Source of the DNA: Nannizziopsis barbatae
Lineage: Eukaryota > Ascomycota > Eurotiomycetes > Onygenales > Nannizziopsiaceae
NCBI GenBank assembly: GCA_014964245.1
Contig: JACVYH010000004.1
Location: forward strand, 4,216,001-4,280,000
Length of the DNA: 64,000 nucleotides
Direction of reading: 5' to 3'
Both the position numbers and the translations under genes were made by a program. Positions 50,635-62,039 of the stretch are shown piece after piece. The notes beneath the pieces are model-generated. The model did not search any database and was not told the origin of the DNA. It worked only from the letters and a program-made list of their open reading frames with translations. Within the stretch, counting starts at the first letter, position 1, and each line of letters begins with the position of its first letter.

Positions 50635-51617
50635 TTTTCTCGAGAACAGGACAGGTTGACACTGCAAAATTGAGGAAACAAGAATATCAAATCTTTGCGA
50701 TCCAGAGTATCTGCAAGGTATTAAGTATTAAAAGAAAGTCGACCTCCGGCCAGCAATGGCTTTGATGCTTGCTTTCCTGCTTCTCGCTCTTTGGAAGGCG
50801 GCTGGGGAGCGTTTGGTTTGGCCCCCAGTGAATCTGGCTGGCGTGAAAGGTCGGAACAGGACAAATACGAAAATGACGGGGCGGCCAGACCCAGTTTGGT
50901 GCGGAATGCGGTGTTTTGTGGTTAGATTGGCGTACTGGTGCTGACACACACGTGCTATTTTAAACTTCGGAAGTAAGAAAATCTTTAATCCGGAGTCAAA
51001 GTGTCGGCTCTTGGCACGGGTGGGCGCTTACGGAGAACTCTGGATGGAGTAACTACGGAGTACTCCGTACGTTTGCCGATCTTGCGAGGAATGGCGCAGC
51101 GCAGAGAGAATGGGCTCGTTTGCTATGTATGCGGAGATTGTTTCGAGTAGCGAGAGCAATGGAATGATGGAATGCTACCAAGCTATGCAGGCGGTCCGAT
51201 TCTCGACACGCACAGTTGCAGCTGTATGGCAGCGGCGAAAATGAATCCCTGCAAAGGCGCAAAAATGGCTGTTTTCGGTAACGCGTGTTGCTCGCCGCGT
51301 GAGGACTCAGTCACGTGACTGCCATGCGCGGCGATCACCGCCTTTTGGGGGGATTTTGCCGTTCAGCAAGAATGCGTGTGTTTGAACTGAAACAATGTTT
51401 TCTGCAGGCAGGTGGAGTTCTCAAGTAAGGAGGATTATCAGTGATCGTCTCTGCAAACGGAAGTATACGGGACTAGTGGACATCCTTACCTGAACTCTGA
51501 AAGGATGGTCTTTGTCTTTGACCTCTAATCCGGCAATCTGCATGGTCGCGAGTATGAACAGGAAAAAAGCCGCAAGTTGCCCGTTGATCTCCTGACATAC
51601 CCATCTTCATCCTGAGG
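50635..51617. promoter_or_regulatory. divergent promoter region with TACGGAGTACTCCGTA palindrome
   Basis: About 980 bp between the uncharacterised gene and the dihydrofolate synthetase gene, which diverge. It contains a perfect 16-bp palindrome TACGGAGTACTCCGTA at 51054-51069 and an ACGCGT at about 51282-51287. No other gene is recognised. Confidence 0.5.
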
Positions 51618-52871
51618 ATGATTGAACTCGGGCTCTCCCGAATAGCGCAACTGATTCCTAAATCAAGCTTGGGTTGGAAAGCTATCCATGTCGCCGGGAC
51701 AAATGGCAAAGGATCGATTGTGGGCTACCTGTCTTCCATGCTCACGGCCGGCGGTGTTCGGTGCGGTTCCTTCACGTCACCCCACCTGATCGATCGCTGG
51801 GACTGTATTACGATTAACGAACGGGTAGTCCAAGAATCTGTCTTTCGTCGAATTGAATCTCAGGTGAAACAAAGAGATCAGACCCTCGGACTCGGCGCTA
51901 CCGAATTTGAGCTTCTGACAGCTACGGCCTTCGAGATATTTCAACGAGAAAACGTCGAAGTTGGGGTTGTAGAGGTTGGTGTGGGTGGTCGCTTGGATGC
52001 GACGAATATATTGGCAAACGTGTTGGTGTCTGTCATCTCGAAGATTGGCTACGATCATCAAGCGTTGCTGGGAAATACAATTGAGGAGATTGCAAGGGAA
52101 AAAGCTGGCATTATAAAGCCGCATGTCCCATGTGTGGTTGATGGAACAAACCCTCCAGAGGTTAGGGAAGTAATCAGAGATCACGCGAAGACGATAGGAG
52201 CGCCAGTCTCGTTTGTCGATTCGCGCCAAATTGCACAAACGCTTCCCGCGCTTTGTGACAAATTCGAAGCCCTCGCGCTTCCACCCCATCAGCGCGAGAA
52301 TCTCTCCTGTGCTGTGACGGCATTGCAAGCTTCTCTACCGCAGATCCGACCGCACATGACGGTCGATCAGCTGCTCCAGTTCATATCAAAAACTCCGCGA
52401 CCTGGCCGATTACAAGAAATCTGCCTGAAACCTCTAGTTCCTCGAGACAGACCCGTCATTCTTGATGGTGCCCACAATGCGCAATCCGCAGAAGCTTTGG
52501 TTTCATATGTGGATAGAAATCTAAGGGTCAATGGTGAGAAGGTTACTTGGCTCTTAGCCGCCTCACAGGGAAAGAATATCCAAGAGCTCTTTGGTGGCAT
52601 GATACAGCCTGAAGATGGCGTGGCCGTTGTTGAATTTGGCCCTGTCGCAGGAATGCCATGGGTGCAAAGTGTCAGTGCTGATGAATTGGCAGCCAAAGCA
52701 TGCGCGTCGATCAAGTCTAGTTCTATAGGGGTCTTTGGAGCCAATATCCCTGAGGCACTCAAGTGGGTCACCACTTACTCGGCTGGAGGTCCTGTGGTTA
52801 TTGCTGGTAGTTTGTATCTTGTCTCTGACGTTCTTCGACTGCTCCGGGAGGCCCAAGCACCCAATTCTTGA
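51618..52871 (+). CDS. fol3: dihydrofolate synthetase (Fol3 type)
   Basis: A single exon of 417 codons. It starts MIELGLSRIAQLI, as usual for the family, and shows the P-loop HVAGTNGKGSIVGYLSSML, TSPHLIDRWDCITIN, the omega-loop region EVGVGGRLDATN, the ligase motif YDHQALLGNTIEEIAREKAG and VILDGAHNAQSAEAL. The enzyme adds the first glutamate to dihydropteroate in folate synthesis. The lineage (short form starting IELGLSRI) separates it from the longer mitochondrial folylpolyglutamate synthase. No intron is needed and the start codon is the first ATG of the domain. Confidence 0.93.
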   Translation: MIELGLSRIAQLIPKSSLGWKAIHVAGTNGKGSIVGYLSSMLTAGGVRCGSFTSPHLIDRWDCITINERVVQESVFRRIESQVKQRDQTLGLGATEFELLTATAFEIFQRENVEVGVVEVGVGGRLDATNILANVLVSVISKIGYDHQALLGNTIEEIAREKAGIIKPHVPCVVDGTNPPEVREVIRDHAKTIGAPVSFVDSRQIAQTLPALCDKFEALALPPHQRENLSCAVTALQASLPQIRPHMTVDQLLQFISKTPRPGRLQEICLKPLVPRDRPVILDGAHNAQSAEALVSYVDRNLRVNGEKVTWLLAASQGKNIQELFGGMIQPEDGVAVVEFGPVAGMPWVQSVSADELAAKACASIKSSSIGVFGANIPEALKWVTTYSAGGPVVIAGSLYLVSDVLRLLREAQAPNS

Positions 52872-53764
52872 ATCTTTATTCTTGAATCTTGATGCGCATG
52901 TGCGTGGTCGAGCTTTGCGTAGCCCGAGGCCCTGTTCTTTGGAGAAGAGAGAAGGTTACATATGTTAGATCCCGTGCTGAACATGGATGGCACGGGGATT
53001 TTTATCTGCCGTAGCATTGGCATTGGGAGATTATTGACACTGGACTCCTGGAGATTAGGGCGGGTGGAGGTGTTGCCGGGTACCTGAGGCCCTGAGGGAC
53101 GAGATCCTTTTATTTTTAGACAACAATTTATTTTATTTGTGTACGGAGTTGTAACTAACTATAGCCGGAGTCCCCGTTGGCGACTCCACCAGCTCACGAA
53201 CAAGGCCATTTTAATTTGCGAGCTGGTCAATCACATTGTCTAGAGTCAATGGCGTAGAAGGCGCTAAAGGCCTAAGCGGACTTTGTTCTCTGTGCCACCC
53301 CAGCACAGCAGCCAACTGCGTCATCCCTACCAGGCGCTGTTTGGCGGTGATTATCCTTTGAACGAAACAACTTTGCAGCCACAAGTCACCCTTAGTGTCC
53401 ATGATAATATAATAATCCGCCTAAAAAGTTCCTACGCCATTCTCTTTTCTGATTTGAAATGATCGGTGTTTCCGGTGTTTCTTGAGAGGTTCTCGGCCAG
53501 CTTTCATCGCCTGCTTTTTGCCATTTCTGTTCGTCTAGTTATCCCCCGGCCCACAATTGCAACCTCACAACCATTCCATCGGCACCTCAGTCACTCAACG
53601 CCACATCTTATCGCGTGTACCCCTCGTCCAATCTGTCTCTGGAGAGATTTTTGTCGACTTTGGATGACCGTGACTGACATGAAGACCGATCTATCGATCA
53701 CGACATCCTCACCGCACACATCCCTTAATCCGCTGGTTGTCAGCTGAGAGCTCAACCCCCCACC
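52872..53764. other. intergenic and 5' leader of sepH
   Basis: About 890 bp, no gene recognised. A TACGGAGTT variant lies at about 53142. The part from 53460 to 53764 is pyrimidine-rich and probably the 5' untranslated leader of the kinase gene. Confidence 0.5.
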
Positions 53765-56700
53765 ATGGTGCACCGCTCCGATGATCCAGGAGACCTCCGT
53801 CCTCCATCCAGCGCACAGGACACGCCCGCTCGGCCAAGATTGAGATCAGGAACCAGCCCGCCAAAGAAAGAGAGGTCGAGATCGTCTGCGAAAGATGTCT
53901 CGGAACTTACAGACTACGTATGTGTACAACGCAGTCTATGTTGGGAGTAACAGCAGTTTTGTTGATATCGGCATTGTTTATAGCAATTGGGCGACTGCCT
54001 GGGCAAGGGCGCTTTTGGTTCGGTTTACCGAGCATTGAATTGGGGCACCGGCGAGACGGTCGCTGTCAAGCAGATTCGCCTTGTCGACTTGCCCAAGAGT
54101 GAGCTTCGGGTTATTATGGTGAGAGCTGTGGACAACCAATACCGTTCCACCAATTACTTTCTAACCATGTTTTTTTACACTATTTACAGCAAGAAATTGA
54201 TTTACTCAAGAACTTGGATGTGAGTTTGATTGCGCCACGATCTCGAAACATGGATCAGGAACCGCATTAACGCGAAGCTACCAGCACCCAAACATTGTCA
54301 AGTACCACGGCTTCGTCAAGTCTGCAGAAACGCTGAACATCATACTAGAGTCTGCAAGCCACTGGATCGCTCCCATTTGTTATCGTACTGATTGATGCAA
54401 CAGATATTGCGAAAATGGATCGCTACATTCGATTTCAAAAAACTTCGGACGATTTCCTGAGAACCTCGTTGCCCTCTACATGTCGCAGGTCCTGTCAGGC
54501 TTATTATACCTCCACGAGCAAGGCGTTATACACAGAGATATCAAAGGTGCAAACATCCTGACAACCAAACAAGGATTAGTCAAGTTGGCAGACTTTGGTG
54601 TTGCTAGCCGTACTACGGGTCTTCACGAATCTAGTGTCGTCGGGACACCGTACTGGATGGCACCGGAGGTAATCGAGCTTTCGGGTGCTACCACAGCCTC
54701 TGATATATGGAGCTTGGGTTCCACGGTTATAGAACTGCTGGAAGGGAAGCCGCCATACTATAAGTTTCAACCTATGCAGGCATTGTTTCGCATTGTGAAT
54801 GATGATCACCCGCCTCTTCCACAAGGAGCGTCACCGGTATGTTTTTGTATGTCCAGCTGTGAGCTTCAGCTGCTAATATTAGAACTAGGCTGTGAAGGAT
54901 TTTCTCACGCAGTGTTTCCAAAAGGATCCAAATCTTCGTGTAACGGCTCGGAAGCTGTTGAGACACCCTTGGATCGTAAACGCCAAGCGGTCGGACTCTG
55001 TCGTGCCCACGAAATCAACAGAATACGAAGAAGCAGTAAAAAGTGTCCAGGAGTGGAATGAGGCCCTTCGGTCTCCAAATCCAAATGCCTTCCGCCGCCC
55101 TGTGCGATCCACGTATACGAGCCCGGGGCCGACCCAGAGGAAGAGATCGCGCTCTCGCCAAACTGGCTCTCGTGAATCCCTTCCAAATGTAATTACAAAT
55201 GTCACTGAAAAATTTAGGTCGCCAGAAAATAACGACGACAATTGGGACGATGATTTTGCTTCCGCGGTATCGCCTACCGCTCTCCAGTGCCCCCGCTTAA
55301 AGCCACAGGATAACTTTGGTGGCATGCTATCATCGGAGAAGCTAAAGGCTTTTGCATCTCTCGAGAATATAGGAGAAGTCGGCGCCGATAGATTTATCGA
55401 TAGTGCTCTTAATAAAGACAGGTCGGCTTTCTCGGATTCCGATCCATTACAAACCATTCGACCATATGCACGAAAATCTTCTGACGAACAGATCCCGCCG
55501 AAGCTTCCACGGCGAACACGCCATCGACAAGTTCCTACGCCGTCTTTCAAGAAAAGTGGGATTGTCTCCCCAATTTCTCGCCGCTCTCCAAAACCTGCAC
55601 CGCCACCACGACCTGCTGCTTTCTATAAGGAAAATTCCGTTGAAGACTATTCAGATCTCATCGCTGCAAACGAAGAGGTGCTTGAGAGCAAGTTGGCAGT
55701 AGTTCCGGTGAGCATATTGAGAATAAAGGACTCCCGCGCAGGCCACTTACTTACAATCTATAGGGCAATCCCTCTGAAGAGCCCAGTAGCAAAAAGCGTG
55801 ATTCCAGCGACTCGTCCGTATTCGATGATCCAGCCCCACATACTCCTGAAAAAAATAGTTTCCCTCTGCCGTTAAGGAGGAAGAAGCCACAACTCACCAG
55901 AGCAAGAACATCAATCGGAATTGAAAGATACGCCGAGGATGAAGCAGATGAAGACTTTTCAGACATTCTAGGACACAATGAATCTACCTTGGTGAAATTG
56001 GACAGTGACGATGGCTCAGATCGCAGTAGTCTTATGCTCAACTCAAAACTGTCTACCAGTTCCTGGCTTGGCGATGTGGATGATGAAGATGACCCCTTTG
56101 CGCAACTTGAGGAAGGATTGGACGAAATGGACCTGGAGGCAAATATTGCCAGAGATAAATATGCGCGGATTCGGAGCCAGGTTGAAGGGCTTGTCAGTTC
56201 ACTAAAGACATCTCAGGACGATGAAGTCCTGGCAGAAATCTCCGAGCAATTGGTGAGACCTTTTCATACCCATCATTCCTGTATATGCAGTGCTAAACAA
56301 CGTAGGTCACCGTGTTTTCGGATTTACCGGAGACCAAAAATGTAATACTTGGTGCACACGGCATGCTACCTATGCTAGAGATTTTGGACACCTGCCGTCG
56401 GAGAGATGTCATTTCCAATCTCTTGAAGATTGTCAATGCTGTGAGTTCTGCGTCGCATATTATCCAAATTGAGGGTGGTCAGGGTTAACAGCCTCTTAGA
56501 TCATATTCAATGATTATGAAGTGTTAGAAAATCTTTGTTTCGTTGGAGGAATTCCAATCATCAATAAATTCGCTTCCAAAAAATACCCTCGCGAAATCCG
56601 ATTGGAGGCTGCTTCATTTGTTCAGCAAATGTATCAAACCTCAACACTGACTCTTCAGATGTTCGTCAGTGCTGGAGGGTTGAATGTCTTGGTCGAATTT

Positions 56701-58406
56701 CTAGAAGACGACTATGAAGACGAACGAGATCTTGTGTTGATCGGAGTCAATGGCATTTGGAGCGTGTTTGAATTACAGGTACGATCGGGTCCTACCCCCT
56801 ATAAAGGCGAGACTAACTGCGACCTAGGGCTCAACACCAAAAAACGACTTTTGCCGTATTCTATCTAGAAACTCCGTGTTAGATCCTTTGTCTCTAGTTT
56901 TGAGCCGCGTTCTAGATGAAGAAGAAAGCGAAATGGCCGAGCTTTGCGAAGGGCGTATCGCAAATATTTTCCATATATTCTCGCAGGCGGAGAGTCATGT
57001 TAAAGATATGGTCGCGGAAAGGACGGTACTACATAGTAAGTTCTTAACTAGGAAAAAGCACAAGTACGATACTAATCGAACCACAGGAGTATTGAAGGAG
57101 TTAAAACGGATGTCTCCCGGACCTCAGATTACTATGCTCAAATTTATCAAGAATTTATCGATGCTGTCGACAACGCTTGAGGCACTTCAGAACTCCAATG
57201 CCATTGATGTCCTGACTGAGCTGTTGCGTTCTACCATGAAGGGCACGCATTTCCGTGAAGTTTCAAATCAAATCTTGAATACTATATACAATATGTGCCG
57301 ACTGAGCAAATCGAGGCAGGAAGATGCGGCACTTAATGGCATAATACCTCTTTTGCAGAAGATAGTGAAGACTGAGCGGCCACTGAAAGAGTTTGCCTTG
57401 CCAATTCTTTGCGACATGGCACATTCTGGAAAAGTCGGTCGACGCGAGCTTTGGCGTAATAAAGGCCTGGCATTTTATATATCTTTGCTGTCAGATCCAT
57501 ACTGGCAAGTTACTGCACTAGATGCAATCTTTAGCTGGTACGTGATGTGGTGGTTTTTTGAAATCTGAAGTTTGTCGGCGTGCTCGAGCTAACCCTCTCG
57601 ATTCCAGGTTACAAGAAGAAACCGCCAAAGTCGAGGAGCATTTGCTTGATAACCGTAACGGCGAACCTCCCTTCACCATAGCGATTGTTCGCTGTGTTAC
57701 GATATCGAAGGCCAATGCCTTCGAAAATCTCCTAGAACCGCTCCAAAAGTTACTCCGCTTGAGTCCGGCGGTTGCGGCGACTCTCGCGAGGCCGGACATG
57801 TTTGAGCGTCTAGGGCAGAAGCTTCACCACACAAAACCTGCCGTCAGGGTGAATTTATTGCGTATCTTATCAACGATCTGTGACGCTTGTGATGAGCGCT
57901 GTGGTCTGCTTAGTCGATATGGCTTGCTAGACGCTATCCGAGAATTGCAGAACGATTCTCGAGTCCTCGTTCGCGAGCTAGCATCGCAACTCGTCAAACT
58001 GAGCGAAGAAAACGACCAGCTGAGTAGCCAAAAGCGAAGGTCTGCAAGACGCATGTCCATAACGCCACCGGCTCTAGTGTCCAGTCATTCAATGCCTGCT
58101 ACACCACAAACAGCAAGAAGTGGTGCTGGAAAGCTTTATATTGACGGAAGGGAAAATATTCACCCTTCGAATGTATTAAATGGATCACTGATATTACGGC
58201 CGGGTAGTCGAGACGGCAGAGCCCCATCTTCAATCGGGCCAGGAAATGGACTGAAACCGCGGCTGGCGCATCGATTGTCGCAGCAGATTACACCACTACC
58301 ACAACAGAAAGAGGATCCTTCCAGGACTCCTAACTCGGCCAGGACGCCATCCCTGCTTCAATCCCGAAGGAGAAGACCTACGAATAATGGCCCAGACTGG
58401 GCGTGA
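53765..58406 (+). CDS. sepH: SepH/Cdc15/Cdc7 septation-initiation protein kinase
   Basis: Twelve exons: 53765-53917, 53984-54118, 54190-54219, 54285-54349, 54404-54836, 54889-55707, 55764-56252, 56306-56440, 56500-56778, 56828-57035, 57087-57537, 57608-58406, encoding 1,331 residues. The kinase domain occupies about residues 52-300 (LGKGAFGSVYRALN, VAVKQIRL, VIHRDIKGANIL, DFGVASR, GTPYWMAPEV). A long acidic, disordered middle (SWLGDVDDEDDPFAQLEEGL) and an armadillo-like C-terminal half (LEAASFVQQMYQ, MLKFIKNLSMLSTTLEALQ) follow. The family triggers septum formation after mitosis from the spindle pole body. One donor (54350, GTCTGC) is weak, but the join LEYCENGS is exact. The ATG chosen follows an ACC context and gives a short proline-rich N terminus. 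Confidence 0.95.
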
Positions 58407-59043
58407 AGAGATTCTCGATTCGATCCTTTTCTTTTTCTTTTTTTCCCTTTTGCGATTCCTTCTTCTTCCCTTTCTCTCGTTTCCACTTCCTAATACACAC
58501 TTACTGAGGCACGAATACCTCCTAACAACTATTCCAAAATTATTGATTACCAAGCATAGCATTGGCGCATTGGGTAGATCTAGTGGGTTTGAACCCAGGA
58601 GGAACGGATTTTATCTTTCGCCCCGTTCTCTATTTATTTCTTATCCGAATACCTACCCCTTGAGGTCGATATCCATTCTCTTCTCTCCTGTACTTTCAGC
58701 ATCCCGGTCCAGTATCAGCATTCTTTTTGTTTCGGTTGTGTAGCGATAAGTGGTGATACCTTTTGAGCTATGAATAGTTGGTAATATTAAAGCTTCGACG
58801 GCAGTATAATTACGGCTGTCTGACTGCATACATTACGGTTCTCGAGAAGCATGCCCTGTAACTGCCCGCCGCAGTAACTAGGCGGATATTTGGGCTCCGA
58901 CCGCCCGTACTCGCAATCTCTTATCAGGCGTAGGGTTATCCTCGGGAATAACGTGCTGCATGATGATTAAAGATGATTAAATTATGGGTTCTACGAGTTT
59001 TTGGGGCTGAGATAGGCGTAGGTACGGAGTACAGTGACATGTA
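58407..59043. other. 3' flank of sepH up to the Tc1 relic
   Basis: About 640 bp. A pyrimidine tract follows the stop codon. TACGGAGTA lies at 59023-59031, just outside the transposon. No gene is recognised. Confidence 0.5.
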
Positions 59044-60382
59044 AAAAGTTTGAATAGTCGCGCTTTCCATCTCATCAAATTTGATGTGTTCAATTTCAAT
59101 CCCCTTCACAAAATCAATCATATAAATATGAACAGAACTTCTTTGCTTCTAATTAGTGGAAATGTTGTTTCTAATAAGAAACTCAAGCCTGTGACCTGAG
59201 AAATAGTTGTTAGAATGAATGTGGGTGGAGTTACAGGTGCTTGAATTGCAATTCTTACATGCCTTTCTGTTTAGACTGTCTATATCATTCTGTGATGAGC
59301 TTCTTCAAGATTAAATTGCATCATTAAAACTTGATCTGGCTGGCTGAAACTGCTATCAACTATAGAACAAAGATTAATTATTCAGTATATCAAGCAAAAT
59401 CTCTTTATGATTTATTAAACTATCATTTCTGAGCTTGAGATGTCAGTATGTTGCAAAACTGTATATAACTATATTCAGATCTCAGAATATGATAAATGAA
59501 GAGCTCAGAAATGGCTGAAACTCACACCAGAGGTAGCTGAGAAGTGATATAATTAGGCTTTGAAATATAAGAAATGGATCTATGAGGAATGATACTCAGT
59601 GATCTGGTCAGATGAGTGCTTGGTTAAGCTAGAATCAGAGCACTGAAACAAGTGAGCATTTTATCTTGATTTACATGAAGAAAAGTGAAAAAAGAAATAC
59701 ATTTAATCATATAAGAAAGAAAAGAGTATTAGGGTCATGGTTTGGGCAGCTTTTTGAGGTAATAACAGGTCAGATTTGGTTTGTTTAGAGCAGGATTTTG
59801 AAGCAGTGAAGCATGATTACACATTTAACTCCTACTTGTAATTACTTGAAGATATGATCTTAATAATTTATGAGCTGGATCTCCTATTCATGCAGGATAA
59901 TGCTCTAATTCATTCAGCTAGAAAGATCATGGCATGGTTAAGAGATAATATGATAAAGGTCATGAATTGGCCTTCTTATTCATCTGATTTGAACTTAATT
60001 AAGCATTTCTGGTTTTCACTTAAAGAAGGGGTGTATACTGTAGACAAGGACATTAAAATGATATCTGGAGGCAATGAGAAGAAGAAGGAAAAGCTCTGGA
60101 AGGCTTTACAAGAATTATGAAGCAATATTCAGGAAGATCTGCTTGTTTAATTGATAAAGAGTATGAACTATAGGGTAAATGTGGTACTAGAAGCAAAGAG
60201 ATGGTATACCAAGTACTAGATCTTCTAGAATGCTGAAAATTCAATATTACCTACCTAATCAGGTATTCTCTTTAGCTTCAAAGTTAGAATTAAATTAGAG
60301 CAGAATTGATTGAATAATTAAGGGTGGCAGGCGAAAAGAATTCCCCGCCACCTATTTTTGGTGGGGTTCTATTCAGACTTTT
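59044..60382 (+). mobile_element. decayed Tc1/mariner transposon (DD34E type)
   Basis: The 1,339-bp element has terminal inverted repeats AAAAGTYTGAATAG and a TA target duplication at 59042-59043 and 60383-60384. The transposase runs on the plus strand but is broken by stops and frameshifts. Visible pieces are WSDEC with the first catalytic Asp at 59611-59613, VMVWAAF, MQDNALIHSARKIMAWLRDN with the second Asp at 59896-59898, and SSDLNLIKHFW. The third catalytic residue is Lys (AAG at 60001) instead of Glu, a G-to-A change. The spacing of 34 residues between second and third positions is that of Tc1-like DDE_3 transposases. The element cannot be active. Confidence 0.88.
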
Positions 60383-60676
60383 TACATAGAACTATACATA
60401 CATACATAGACATTATCCTATTTATTAGTCACAGGGCGTATTGGTATCCAGTGACCTACGAAGATAGCCGACGGTTAACTAACTAAACCCAAACTTACCA
60501 ACACCTGGTAACTCGCTGCTTTGGAAGCTCCCTTCCTCAGAAACCCATTGTGACATTTCAACCGGATTTCTGGTTCGCCACTATTGTTGATAAGTAATTA
60601 AGGCCGATCGCGCCCGTCTTATAGTTATAACCATCTGATAATTAAGTTAGGTACATTTTCCCTCGATTTCTTTCAA
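60383..60676. promoter_or_regulatory. promoter of YCII-domain gene next to the transposon
   Basis: About 290 bp between the right end of the Tc1 relic and the start codon of the YCII gene. The transposon therefore lies very close to the promoter. Nothing else is recognised. Confidence 0.4.
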
Positions 60677-61738
60677 ATGGCTCTTCTACCTCGCTCTTTT
60701 TCCCCACTCGCAGCTACAGCTAGCAGAGTGAACTCATTCTCAGCGCTTCGACAATCAGCAAAACAGTCTCAACTCCTTTCATCCGTTCAAGCATTTGGTT
60801 CTGTATATAAAAGAAATATGGCAAGCGCAGCGCCCAAGAAGCCGGAGTGGATCGTGATTGTGCCAGACATGAAGGATGCTCTTCAGAAGAGAATCGAGGT
60901 TAGGCCGTAAGTTAAAACGATTTTTCTTCTCTGGCATTTTCTGGTCAATTGATACCCGAAATCGCATTGGTTTCACTTTGTATTTTCTCTTTACGGAGTT
61001 GCGGGTACTGCATAATGTGTATCTTCTTCTGGTCACCTTGTGATTAGCCAGAAAATGAAGAAGATACCATTCTGTATTTGGCGGTAAAAGTGTCACACTT
61101 GCCTTCCATTTACAAGAATATTCCTGAATATGCGGATTATGAACATACTTGCTATGCTTTAAGAGCAACAGAATCACAATGCTAGCCTGCGTGCCTGGCA
61201 GCTTGGTCCAAGGGTCTCTTCATCAGCTGAAATATTTGCACTATTTGTCATCTAGAGAAATGTGATTTTGTTAACAAAAATATCACAGAAAGCACCTCAG
61301 CGGCATCACTCCATTCGTTGACAATGGTTTCATGAAAATGGGAGGTAAATGATCCCAATAATTTTCTATTGGAAATGCTACTGGCAGATCAAAAGATATA
61401 AATGAACTGACATTTCTAGGCGCGACTTTAACCCATCATCCTAAAGAAGGCGAAACTCCCCCCATGAACGGGAGCGTATTGATTGTCCAGGCAGACACCA
61501 TCGAGGAGATTCGCGAAACTCTGGCGAAAGATATCTATACCACATCAGGGGTATGGGATGTGAAAAATGTATGTTATTAGACCAATTTTTTGTCTTGATC
61601 CAGTGCACATTGCTAATATCACGCTTTAGGCCACAATCTACCCGGTATGTTGAGTGGTATCGATTCGACCAGCGCTGAAAGGCTTGCTAATGCTCAATGT
61701 AGTTCCGATGTGCTCTCAATACTTATGTGAAGGCTTAA
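60677..61738 (+). CDS. YCII-related domain protein
   Basis: Five exons, 60677-60906, 61289-61344, 61420-61568, 61630-61644 and 61703-61738, encode 161 residues. The fourth exon is a 15-nt micro-exon (ATIYP). The conserved part is EWIVIVPDMKDALQKRIEVRPKH, followed by HLSGITPFVDNGFMKMGGATL, GSVLIVQADTIEEIRE and GVWDVKNATIYPFRCALNTYV, which is the ferredoxin-like fold of the YCII family. Members are small proteins of uncertain enzymatic role. The first 47 residues are basic and Ser/Ala-rich and look like a mitochondrial presequence; an internal ATG at 60818 (MASAAPKKPEW) would give a cytosolic form. The first intron (382 bp) is unusually long for this window. Confidence 0.85.
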
Positions 61739-62039
61739 TCTACAGACGGAGGGGAAACACTGGCCTCGGTTAGGTACGGTGTCGTAGAGAGAAGCTATAT
61801 CCAAATAAAGTGCTAAGAAACATTTGTCTACATGGGGGCTGTTGCAATATACATCCTGCACATATGTGCAATTTTGTAGTCCGAAAAATATAGCCTTCCA
61901 ATAAAAATGACAGCTCTATTCTAAAAATCTAGATTGAAAGGCGGATAAGAATAGCCAACACAGCCAGTGAGAACCGTTAAGATTGAGGTTGATGAGAACA
62001 GCCAATGGGATAATATATACAGCCTCTTTGGAATGTCGC
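61739..62039. other. convergent intergenic region
   Basis: About 300 bp between two convergent genes; only 3' untranslated sequence is expected and nothing else is seen. Confidence 0.5.

Noticed and set aside
58560..58610. tRNA-like T-arm GGGTTTGAACCCAGG downstream of sepH
   Set aside because: The hairpin is tempting, but no matching D arm, anticodon arm or acceptor stem could be placed on either strand.
59854..60120. 88-codon frame as an intact gene
   Set aside because: It is only the C-terminal part of a Tc1-type transposase; the rest of the protein lies in broken frames upstream and the catalytic Glu is lost.
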